Source: Calycina herbarum (lineage: Eukaryota > Ascomycota > Leotiomycetes > Helotiales > Pezizellaceae). Taken from it: DNA of 64,000 nucleotides. Under the pieces are notes generated by a model, which was given only the letters and a program-made list of their open reading frames with translations, was not told the origin of the DNA and made no database searches. The stretch lies in NCBI GenBank assembly GCA_001414485.1, contig LLEY01000040.1, forward strand, positions 62,001 to 126,000. Reading direction: 5' to 3'. Made by a program: the position numbers and the translations under genes. This document shows, piece after piece, positions 49,421-59,930 of this stretch. Position 1 is the first letter of the stretch. Every line of letters begins with the position of its first letter.

Positions 49421-50886
49421 ATTGCTATTGATACGTGCTGTTGATACGAAAGTGGTTCTGCTTCCATTTAAGAATGGGGGGTGAAATCAGCATGGGAGAT
49501 GTCAAAGATCTCCGACAACAGTCTAGTATACGAATCGAATGTTGTTAGGTGGATGCTAAATGAGTGATTGTGGTATCCTTTGAGAGAGAATGCAATTTGA
49601 CCAGCGTTTCGCAGAATTAGGAGCAGTGAGTCCAAGAGATGGATTCCGGAGTAAATGATTCGGGCGAGATGACAAGCTCGAGTTATTCTAACGGAGACCA
49701 TTTAACAACGGAATCCAATTCATATAAGAAACGATTGATTCTGCATTGGGCTTCCAAGCATTTTGTAGATAGTGAGAAATTTTCCTAGACTTCCTCTTGA
49801 GTCTTTGGAAAAGGACAGCCTCTAAATGGATACTCCGATACCGATTTGAAGATCATTCAAGAACTCGAAAAGCCAAATCCCCATGCATATAATCTCTTGC
49901 CACTTGACAATACGAAGGTGTATGGTTCTTATCTAGGTTTCAAATCTCGGCTTTTTTCTCCCCATCAGAAGACTTCCTGCTTGTATCCCTCAAGTGTGTT
50001 GGATCGGTCGCAACCCGCTGGCTTCATTGTGTTCCCCTCCTCCCGATGTATGCTGCTGGAGTATATTATTTCGCATGGCCGCGTCACGTTCGGGATCGAA
50101 TTCGAATTTGGCTGCTCGGGAATTGTTTCGAATTCCCCATTCCTCCGGAGTCATTCTGTTGCGCCCTAGAGTTCGAGTTCGAGTTCGAGTTCGAGTTGAG
50201 CGCGTAAAGGCGGGTCGAAGGAGGAAACAAAACCCGGCCTTGGAGCACAAAAACCACCTCGCAGAAGGCTATGCTGGGTCGAAATCAAAATCATTTAACA
50301 TTCTTAATGAATTATTGTAGCTTAAAGCTTGAGTTGATGTTCTCGAAGTCGTTGTGGTTGTTTTCTGCGCTGGCTTACTGGCCAGCTTCCCCGGAGCGGG
50401 TGGTATGTTTCCCCCGATGATAAATGCACACCTAGTTCCTTCAACCTCAAAATCTGTATTAAAAAATGTCTCCTCTCGAAGTAGCGGAAGAATCTTGCTG
50501 GCTTTTTGTGATTCAGATATTCCTCGTCTTCTATGGCTTCTTTTCTCTCTCACTCATTCATAAGAGTCTCGGTCATGTTTTTCTGCTTGCACACCCGCAA
50601 AAGCCTAGAAGCCGTTGAACAATCATTCCATAATTGTTCGATGTCTTTTTGAATAATATCGCTCTACTTAGATGTATGTAGAACGATGACTGAGGCTCTT
50701 GCTGCTGTCGCAGGAGTATTGAGGCTGCCCATGGCTCCCATGAAAGCGCCACGCAGCGAGACTCGGGGCGAAAACAGCCTCACTCTGCCTTGCTGCCCAT
50801 CCCATCTTAATCCAGCATCAAAACACGATTGATTTTCTTTCCGGGGCTAGCTTCCAAACACCCACTTGAAGTAGAGGTCATCAAGT
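49421..50886. other. Intergenic, second copy of the diverged duplication and a small repeat
   Basis: No supportable gene was found. The 50003-50130 stretch resembles 45849-46000. A hexamer microsatellite (GAGTTC units, about 50169-50196) lies just after it. The minus-strand frame over 49990-50250 shares a weak peptide resemblance with the minus-strand frame over 45833-46105 (both read NxASGL near the end), so a small duplicated gene cannot be excluded. Confidence 0.4.
50169..50196. repeat. GAGTTC hexamer microsatellite
   Basis: More than four consecutive GAGTTC units on the plus strand. Confidence 0.85.
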
Positions 50887-52735
50887 ATGGCTACTCCAAG
50901 CCCGAAGCGCCATCGGGTTCACAAAGGCCATGTGGTAAGCGCCGTTCAAGGGTGGTTCAAATATCTTACTTATATTTGCGTAGGGCGATATCACAGCCAA
51001 TGGGTTCATCCAACTTGCGTCTCGAACCCATGATACGGCTTTTGCGGATCGTCATATCGCTGATATCAAGCAGTTCGGCAACGATATAAACGAGGCTGTA
51101 CAGGCTGTTTGGCCACATCGACATGAGTGTAGTTCTCGATACAAGGCCGCTCACGTCTTGCTTGTGTCTTGGCACGAGGACGATTTGGGAGTCAAGGTCG
51201 AAATCGAGGGGTTGAGGCATGTCTTCCAGGACTTGTATAATTTCCAAGTACAGTGATTTGAGATCCCGAGTTTCAAGCCCGATAAAGCTTTGAAAAGGCG
51301 GATTCTGGAGTTTCTGGAGTTCGATAACGAGGATTGTCTTCTTATGCTCTATTATGGTGGTCATACCAGGAGAGGTCTTCAGCCCAACAGTTCTCCTATA
51401 TGGTTTGCGTAAGGTTCGTGTTTCCTCTCCAAATTGTTTTTTTGGCTCTGAACTTGGAATAACTCGGGGTTAATGCAGTCATGAGTTCACCTCTTGGTAA
51501 TCGTCCGGAACTTTCTTCTGCAAAGTCCGTCTTCCGCAAACCGAAATTGTCTCAGATATTCTAGGATAATAGATTGTATTATTCGAAACAATTAGGAGAA
51601 TTGAGACATATGTTCTTCCAATTCTCCCAGACTGCCTCGAGTAATAGCTTCCGAAGTTCTTAATGTCTTGGACAATACCGAATAGTAGGGGGTGTGTCCA
51701 GAAGGAAGCGTGGAATTGTTAGAATCAGCCTTAGATATTGCCACTAACGACTCCCCAGAAATCGAAGCAACTCATCCATATCGGTACCATCTAGTGGGGT
51801 CCAGTCCATGCTTGAAGAAGCGGATTCTGATGTACTTCTCTTGCTTGACTCATGTCATTCTGCAACGATAACCACAAACGATTCATTTCAAGCGGAGAGC
51901 GGCGTTACTGAAGTAATCGCAGCCTGTGCCTTTGAATCTATTGCAGCTGGCGTAAATGAGCATTCATTTACTAAAACTCTCACCGACATTCTTGCAATCG
52001 CTTCGAAAGGACCCCCTTTTTCTGTTAGCGAACTTCATGCCCGGATTTTTGCACGCCTCATGTGTTGAGTACCGAACCCCCGAAGAACCCGGAACGGAAT
52101 ATACATGGAACACTATGATGGATCTCAGATTGCCCTCGAGCCTTCACCTCGGAGGACACCATTCCACAATGTTGTGAGAGAGTCTAATCCTCGTCGGAGC
52201 ATCGTCATTTCACCACTTTCACTGGCGACTACTCTTCCCACTCCCCTTTCGAGCAGCAATACGCAAAGCTCGTCGGACACCTCATCCACCCCTCCTCAGG
52301 CTACAGGCAGTAATTCGAGAGTATTAGGTAAACGAAAAAGGGGCGATGAAAATGTTGCATGTCCCTAGATACTTCTTGCTATTCGGCTAGATAAAATTGA
52401 CGACGATTCTAGAAAATGGCTCGATTGGATTAAATCAATGCCCCACGAGGGCAAAGACGTTCATATCGAAGGCAAATATGATAGCTGTTCAACTTTAATA
52501 CTTGCACGAATACCGATGGCGGTGTGGAATCTCCTTCCGGAAAACCCGGCGTACAGCTTTGTTGGGTTTGTCACTTCAGGAAACATGATTAATGAACTTT
52601 CTGCAGCAATTGAAACTGCTGTCGAGGAACCCGCTGTTCATCCAACACCAGGAGTCGCCAATGACCCAAATCATTCGACTGGTAGTGATGATGAACCACC
52701 CGCAATCAGCGTAGTACAGTTTCTGCAGGCAAGGA
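50887..52735 (+). pseudogene. Decayed caspase-like (peptidase C14) gene
   Basis: Exon 1 (50887-50934, MATPSPKRHRV) and a 49-nt GT-AG intron lead to a frame with WHEDDLGVKVEIEGLRHVF, the catalytic-His strand LLMLYYGGHT and, further on, the catalytic-Cys strand DVLLLLDSCHSA (about 51824-51860), both hallmarks of C14 proteases. Later comes PRRTPFHNVVRESNPRRSI and a C-terminal fold including PMAVWNLLPENPAYSFVGFV. These match a widespread fungal family of caspase-domain proteins. In-frame stops occur at 51254-51256 (TGA), 52066-52068 (TGA) and 52366-52368 (TAG, from CAG by a CpA-to-TpA change), and the 51.42-51.79 kb section between the His and Cys strands is scrambled. The gene is almost certainly dead. 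It neighbours a damaged HET gene, suggesting a lost cell-death function. Confidence 0.75.
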
Positions 52736-53654
52736 GAAAGGGAAAGGAACTGAGCCAAGCACAAAAAACGAACCCTCATCGATTAAAAGACCCCCATCAA
52801 CAATACAACCTCGGCGTACTAATTTGGAACCGCTCTCAGCCGAAGCGGTACAGCTACCTTTTTCAATTCCAGTGCTTCCACCGGTGGGAAGTCTTCACGA
52901 GGAACCAGACATACCTGATTCTTCACGACAAAACCAAACAACCCAATTTCCGATTACTGAGGATGTACAATCCTTAGTCAATGGAATGATTGCTCTTGTG
53001 AGTTGCTACCACTTTATTCCTTTGTATTATTTAAAGCTAACTTTGCAGGTTCCGCCAGCACCACCATTTAGTCGAAGTGTTTCCGAGCCTACAAACAGAA
53101 ATCTCTCGATACATTTACGTTCTGGAACATTTGTTTCCCACGGCATAAATATCCCTAGTGATATTGCTGAAGACAACTTATCTGTGACTGGTCACCGGGG
53201 GTCACCTGTTGCCTTGACACCACCTGCTCCTCACACAACGGACTATTTTAGTAACCATGATCTGCCTTCCCATCTTCCGGTGCCCAAGCCCCAGTCAATT
53301 CGAAATCACTCAGCCAGTCCAACAGAGCCCGAGTCAGAGCCAATTCGACGTTATCCAGCGGAGGAAGCAAACGATCCCTGGAATCCTAACCAGCCGTACC
53401 TCGATTTAAGGGCTCATCACGAAGCTCATGTGATAGACACTCTCGGTTACCTTAACCCGGACAGGCTTTATCCCGATAAAATGCAAGAAGAGCTAGAGAG
53501 TCTCGAAGGGAACCCCGAAGGTGGGAAGCGAAGGAGGTCGCCGAGAAAGAGAAGAGTTAGTAAGCCTAAAGGCGAAGACAGTCAAGGACTTGACCGATAT
53601 AAGAAGGATAGAGACGATCACGCTAGAGGAGGGGGTGGTATGAGTGTTACTTAA
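52736..53654 (+). pseudogene. Probable 3' exons of the caspase-like gene (disordered, basic tail)
   Basis: A second frame, shifted from the caspase-like frame around 52.73 kb, runs to a stop at 53654. It contains a convincing 51-nt intron (52998-53048; GTGAGT, GCTAAC, TTTGCAG). The product is Ser/Pro-rich and ends in a basic, nuclear-signal-like stretch (GGKRRRSPRKRRVSKPKGED). I infer that it belongs to the same transcript after a frameshift or unrecognised intron, because no separate convincing start is seen; the ATG at 52824 depends on reading a TTG-context Met. It could also be an independent small gene. Confidence 0.45.
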
Positions 53655-55317
53655 TTATTATCTCTGAAGGGGTCTCCCAGCCGTCCATCGCTCAATTCCG
53701 ACCCCCATGGTTAACGAGGATCACGGATTTTTCAAGGCGGATGCGACGAAAAGTTCGAGTATGGGCGGTGGAGCATGGCGGCGGTGGCCCCGTTGTTGAA
53801 AAACTGACTAAAAAGGCGCTGGGATTTTGTAATAGAGAATATTTGTCGTTTCCAAATTTTCTCTTGTGTTGCGTTACTATAAGTTCAAAAGATTTTACCT
53901 AGAGCTCAAGTGGGAATTGTCGACAAAATGTCGAGAAATAGACGAATTGCCGGTCCATTTGGAGGCGCCATGGTTTTAAGAGGTGAAAGTATTGCATCGT
54001 GAAAGTAGTTCGATTTGATGACTGGGTCAGCTGAAGATACTTGCTTGTGAAGATTGGGAAGTCTTTGGATGGCAATTTGGTGTTTTATCCATCGCCTCTG
54101 TCAAGTATGGGGGATGGAAGTGATGGTTTTGATCTGTGTATTGATGGATTCGATGATTACGAGTCTAAGTTGTCCATACGGACAAACAGTCTAAATATGT
54201 TCCAAGGGCTTATTAAGCACCAAGATTTGGCCCCCAAATCACCTGATTTCTGACAGCCTCGCTTAAAATACACTCCAACGACACCTCCATATGCCTTGGT
54301 GTTTCAAGATATCAACGCGTCTTGATTCCAGAATTGGTGCGTGACAAATACAAAACCACGAGGTGAGATATACACTGATTGCCTTCGATGGATTGAAGAG
54401 TATTCTAACGCGCGCACAGGGAGATCCACAACTCACGATTTTCGGGAACTTGGCTTAGGGTGGATTTTGGCTTTGTTTTTCTTTCGATGTAAACTTATTA
54501 ACTGATATTAGTCTGCTTTAGCGAGGGGTCTTTTTGGCCACCCACTGAGATCTGTTGTTGCCTTTGATCGCACCTTCCTTACGAATGATCATACCAAACA
54601 TTGAGAGAATTGAAGAATCAAATAATGAGATGAAAGAGAAGATCCGACTTAACAGACAGAGGTAACAGATTCCTTCATTCCATTGCTCCTGCCATATTGA
54701 AATTTACCCTAACCATCTCCAAGAATTAAATTTAACTTCTGAATTGTCCTAAATGTTTCGGTTAATATTGCTAATTTTTCGAAAAAGTAACGAGATGAAA
54801 TGGGGGGAATGATGGACTTGGGTGGGATTTGACTTGTTGGTATTTAGTGTTGTATGAGCGACCTATTGTTACCTGTCAGGAATACATATACACTGTACCT
54901 TTCTTAGAGGATAGAAAATTGAAGTGTATATACCTCGTTTCAACCCAAATTGGAACAATTGAGGATTTCTGATTGTCCTAAAGTTCTGGGGCAATGTGAA
55001 GGAATGGAAGGAGCGAGGCCCCTAGTAACTTCGTCGTTGATATGTATATCTTCGACAACCACGTTGTAAAGGAGGACGCCATCTTAGAATCACAATTTTC
55101 ATATTTATTTCGCACTTAAGCTAAGTTCTTTTAAAGTGAGATTCTCCCACTTAACTCGAACCATAACTCCCCTACGAACTAAAACAGCAGCATCGCTCAT
55201 TCATTCCCTTCAATCCCCTTTGTAGACTAGATGGAACTTTTTTTTTTCACCCATTCCATTGCTCACACCTCAAATCCCCAACCCCTCAAATTAAGTCCCA
55301 TCCACAAAAACCAACCC
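53655..55317. other. Intergenic, nothing recognised
   Basis: About 1.7 kb have normal to slightly AT-rich composition. A 70-codon frame at 54041-54253 has no family resemblance. This should hold the 3' UTR of the minus-strand methyltransferase gene next to 55317. Confidence 0.5.
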
Positions 55318-58300
55318 CTAAACATCCATCCCATGATCCTTCCTCTGATGGGTTCTCATGTTATCGATTCTAGTGTACGCCTTTCCACAATCTGGATAAT
55401 GGCAAACGCATCTCCTCCTACCATCAGCTGCTCCCACATCCTCATAATCATCTTCATCATTCTCCGCCTCCTCAAGCAGCATTCTTTGTCTCTCCGCCTC
55501 CTCGGGATCCTCCTCCTCATCCACAACTACACTCCTCATCTTGTGTCCATGTTTTCTCGCTCTTCCAGTATTTCCATGCGTCCCTCTATTAGACATAACC
55601 CCTCTCGTTCTGATTCCGCCGCTTCGGCCGCCGGATTCGAGATCTGTGACTGCAGCCGCCTTTTTGGAGAGTGATTTGGTTTTGGGCAGTATCTTGTTGA
55701 GACCATGCGATTCAGAGAATTGCTTCCCGTAATCAAAGAGTAATTCCTCGCCTGCGTCGATATCTCGTACGGCGGTGAATTTAATACGGTGTTCGCCATT
55801 TACCCAGAGAGTGACGGCTTTACAATTGAGTCCGTGGATGGCTTGGGAGGCATGGTTGATGTAGCGGGTTTTGTTGGAGAGGTAGTGGCTGTCGAGGAGC
55901 CATTCGCGGTTTAAGTCGAAGAGGAAGGAGACGAGGTTGTGGTCGTAGATGATACTTCTTCGGTCGCCTTCTCCTCTGGAAATAAGCTATTTATCCAATA
56001 TTAGCGATGTGGATAACGATAGGCGCAAGAGTTACTTACTTCGCCGACGTATTCGCCGACGTAACTGTTCTTGGCAATGAATTCCCCTGCATATAAACCA
56101 TGGCCTGCGATCTGACTTATACCCGCTATCGTAGCTTTAGGCACGCCCCGTTGGATTACCACATTTTGACAACCTTTGGCGAATAGATCATCGTTGTACC
56201 TATTTGCTGGATTCAGTCGCTCGAGGGCTCCGCAAAGGCAATGAGGGCCACATTCCCAGTTCAGCTGTATGCAAATGCACGTGTCTCTTTCGCAGCACTT
56301 GCCATTAGAATGACAAGAACACCCAGTGAAGCGACGAGGACAGTCATCCGAGCAACTGCACATATCTTCGCAGAGTATACTTCTTTTAAAGCACTCGCAA
56401 TTTGTAGTTTTGGAGCAGGGACCGGTATGGTGACACTGTAGACGTTAGAACAAATGCTCGAGAGAGAGAGAGGGTGTTAACTTACAGGATTGGCTTGTGT
56501 CATTGTCTCCTGGAGATGGACCGTTGTCATCTCTCGCTTTAAGATTCTTTTTCTGTTGTCGTACCAACTGGGACGGTGCTCTTCGAGTTCAGTTTTTGTG
56601 AGAGGAGTTGGCGGGGATAAGTCTATCTGCATGTTTTCTCGCTCTTGTCGATCACTGCAAAGTATTCATTAGCGTAAGTCTTTCTCGAAAGCCGGAAACT
56701 TGGGGAGTAGAAAAGGAAAAAGGCTGCATACATTTCTCGGAAAACTTGGAAACAGGGTATACTCAGAGAGAAAGCGATATCACAGCATCGACCGGTCTTA
56801 TAGCTCAAAGAAACCAACATCAAGCTAATATCGTTAATATCGCCTTCCGTGAGTGGACGAGAGACTTCACCCCCTGCACCAACAACAAGATGGCAGTCTG
56901 AGGAACATGGGTCTCGGCTTCGTTTCGTGTCATTTCCACTTCCATTTTCCTTCATCTGTGTCCGTCTCTCCAGGTGCTTTCGCAATAGATCATGGGCTTG
57001 GAGTGTTATCCGCTCAGGTTTTGTGAGAAACACTATTTTCTTTTTGTCATCCTCTTCTTCATTGTCTTCATTGTCTTCATCGTCTTCGCTGTCTTCGTGG
57101 TGGTGTATTATTTCCGAATACTCCCCATGCGTTTGACATTCCAGTGCTCCGCAAATCAGACAACTTATGCTGGTGTAGGTTTCGACGGCAAACATAGGAC
57201 CTTTGGTTGCAATTGGCTCTTGGTGATCCAGAGATATTCGGCTGGGCTTGTCAAGTTCTAGTTCTAACAACTCTTTTATGCGACTTGCTGGCAAGAGCAC
57301 ATCGCGTAGAGAGATGCCAAACACCTTTTCAAACGCCATATCGAAACCGCCACAAATCTTGCAAATTTCCGCATTGAGTCGGGTTTTGAGTTTTACGATC
57401 AATGGAGCTGCCCTATCGTATGCTTTCTTAAGGCTTTTCTGTGTCTCCTCGACATACGTTCCAAAATCTTTTCGTGTAATGAGATAATTTTCAAGGTCTC
57501 GTTTTTTACACTGGATATTGCCTTCCTCGAGCCAAAAGTCGATATTGCCGTGAAGGCGCTTCCTATACTCCATTTCGCAGCTTGTCACTTTTTTTTGACC
57601 GCTATACGCCTTCTTTAGCTCCTCTTCTAAGGCCTTTCCCTCTTTGGTTTGTTCGTTCTCCTGGGGCATAGATCGGAGCTTTTCGTTATCCGGAGAGAGT
57701 AAGTTTCGATGAACGAAGGTTAACGAGGTATAACGAGGTATCGGTACATAATCGGGCACTAATCTTTTCGACATGGTGTAACTAGTAGCTGGGCTACTTT
57801 TGCTCTTTTTGTCATAAGCCTGAGATAATTAGTATCAAGACATATATGACGTCATAGAAGGGTAGTGAACTTACCACGGTTTTGAAAGAGTATACATTTG
57901 GGGCCTTCGTAGGCGGCAAACTAACTTCAATGGATTTCATCGACGCGAATGGAGAGACTTTGTCGATGAAACGAGATTCGACTTGCGCTTTAGAAGCGGT
58001 CTCACTTGCATCTTCCAATAGGAAATGCACATTGAAAGCGTGAGTAGTCTCCATATCTTCCTTCAAGCCACGAAGAAGTTCCTCAATTTCAACACCTGGT
58101 TGGGCAGGTGAATCATCTGCAGAAACACTGTTCCGGCGAGAAACGTCAGCACTTTTGACATGTTTTGTTGGCGTGTGCAGTGCTGTGCCGCTCAAAACTT
58201 TCAAGTTGTAACTGTCAACATGAGTCCGAACGCGACTAGATGATGTGGAGGGGGAATCTAGACGAGAACTTGAGCCACCAGCACTGCCACCAACAACACT

Positions 58301-59203
58301 AGCCGACTTTCCTCTTGAAACCTCACGGGAGTTTGATTCGCGAGATAAGAGCTGTCTATCGATTGCATCATCGAACGATTGCGAGACAATGTTCGGAAGA
58401 GGCGTAGGAGCTCGACTTGCTGGCTGCGAGAGCCTACTCTTGGGTCGGGGTGGCAGACTCTTTCGTTTGGGCTGTTCTGACTCTGGTGCCAAACTCTTGC
58501 GCTGTGGTTGTGTGGTTTCTGGCTTGGACTGCGAACTCTCTGGTCGAGTTTCTTTCGGCTGTGGTTGTTTACTGGCTGGCTTGGACTGTGGACTTTCTGG
58601 TCGAGCTTCTTTTGGTTGTGGTTGTGTAGTGACTGGTTTAGCCTGTGAAGTTCCTGGTCTTGCTCCATTTGGTCCAGGCGCAGGCTGCGGGCGCTCTATC
58701 CGTGGTTTCTTGAGGGTTGGCGTTGACAAACTTTCTTTTTCTCGTTCCAAGCCTGGTAGGTTTGGGAAGTTGCTTGACGGGTGGCCATCAGGGACTGGAG
58801 AAGGAGCTCTGAAACGAGGCTTTGGTGCTAGAGCACTTGGGTCTTTTTGGGTATGCTGTGAGGACTTGGGTGACTCCTTTATCGCAGGAGAGGCAGTAAT
58901 TCTCTCGTCCCGATTCAATCGCCGAGAAGACGTCGCAGCATTAGAGGATGCAGATGGCGTCGAGCCAGATAGACTTGGTCTGCTTGGTCTGCTTGCAGTC
59001 GCATGACTTGATGAGGAGGGCGCAGATGGCGTCGATCCAGGGCGACTCGTTCTGTTTGGTCTGCTGGCAGTCGCCTTACTTGAAGAGGGGTTTCTGACTG
59101 GAATTTCAGGTTCAATTGTAAGATCAATGAGCCCTGCTTCTTGGGGCTTGGGTCCCTCCTCGGGTTCAGGCGAGATTAAATCGATAACATTTGGTGGAGC
59201 CAT
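55318..59203 (-). CDS. KMT6: KMT6/E(z)-type H3K27 methyltransferase with C-terminal C2H2 finger, 1,216 aa
   Basis: Five exons (59203-57875, 57819-56732, 56654-56486, 56435-56040, 55986-55318) join in phase across GT-AG introns of 55, 77, 50 and 53 nt. Residues 1 to about 440 are Ser/Pro/Lys-rich and disordered, with VIDLI and LIDLT near the start. Residues 444 to about 860 include PRYTSLTFVHRNLLS, a Cys/His segment (CLICGALECQTHGEY), an acidic run and PCSSDC. The CXC domain (863 to about 920, Cys-rich from CHHTGPCSK) and the SET domain (about 960-1084; EYVGELISRGEGDRR, RYINHA, ELLFDYG) identify the catalytic subunit of PRC2, which methylates H3 Lys27 with EED and SUZ12 partners in the nucleus. 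Unusually, an acidic linker leads to a C2H2 finger (C1189, C1194, H1207, H1212) before the stop. Confidence 0.93.
58490..58660 (-). repeat. Coding tandem repeat in the KMT6 N-terminal arm
   Basis: Three diverged copies of a roughly 19-residue unit (SxxKPxTxQPQPKEARPE-like) lie in a row in the disordered arm, visible in DNA as repeated TGTGGTTGT...TTGGCTTGGACTGTG blocks. Confidence 0.7.
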
Positions 59204-59599
59204 GGCGATAGTTGAGGCGTGGCTATTGAACAGTACTGGGGCAGAAGGGGTGGTTGGTTTTGAGATTGGTTGTGCGTGATTGCCGACTTTTATAGCAGTC
59301 AGTCTCGGAAAATCATGAGTGAATTTGGCTAGGGAAATATCAATGAAGGCTGGATAGCCGAAGGTGAAATGGACTGACTTGAAATGGGGAGCAAACGCCT
59401 CAACGGCAGTACCTACTCAAATTGCTAGAGTTCAAAGCATGTGAGATTGCGGGAGGGTTGAAGGCATGAATATGTTGCTGTTGTCTTGGTGGTGTTTGCA
59501 AACGCATTGACGCGATTTAAGGTCACGTGAAAATAGTCAGGTAACTAACAACACTTCCATGTAGCAATAAAGGACTTTTAGTTAGAAGATTCTCATAGA

Positions 59600-59930
59600 T
59601 TATCCATCGGCTCTTTGTACAACATGTAGGCGTATAGTGTCTGCAACTATAGAAGTCGCGGCGATGATGTTTAAACATGTCACGTGGATCGCGCGATCGC
59701 GCCTTGCCCAGGCGACCATCTCCTCCAGGAAACTTGTTACAAATTTGTACAGATCTGTTTGGCCCGAATTCAATGCGATCAACGGACCAGAATAGCCATT
59801 GAAGACGATCAATCGTGTACCGTCAGAGTGAGATGGCACCTCAACCCATAAATAGACAAATCCCTTCTTTTCTAACCTTGGTCCAAGTAGTCGGTCGCTC
59901 GCAGATTACCGATTGCCATATCAATACTCC
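59600..59930 (-). other. Possible coding remnant upstream of KMT6
   Basis: The minus-strand frame is open for about 105 codons, from a TAA near 59910 down to the stop at 59600, with protein-like composition (GFVYLWVEVPSHSDG, then TRLIVFNGYSGPLIALNSG). There is no ATG; a GTG at 59837-59839 is the only start-like codon. It could be an exon of an unrecognised gene, a relic, or part of the KMT6 upstream region. The family is unknown. Confidence 0.25.

Noticed and set aside
51010..51030. tRNA B-box-like GGTTCGA on the minus strand (also near 55140)
   Set aside because: The conserved CC at the end of the B box and any matching A box or acceptor stem are missing.
58245..59006. 253-codon open frame on the plus strand
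   Set aside because: It lies antisense to the low-complexity N-terminal exon of KMT6, and its Gly/Cys/Arg-rich composition is the mirror of the Pro/Ser repeats. The minus-strand reading has correct splice phases and a domain context.
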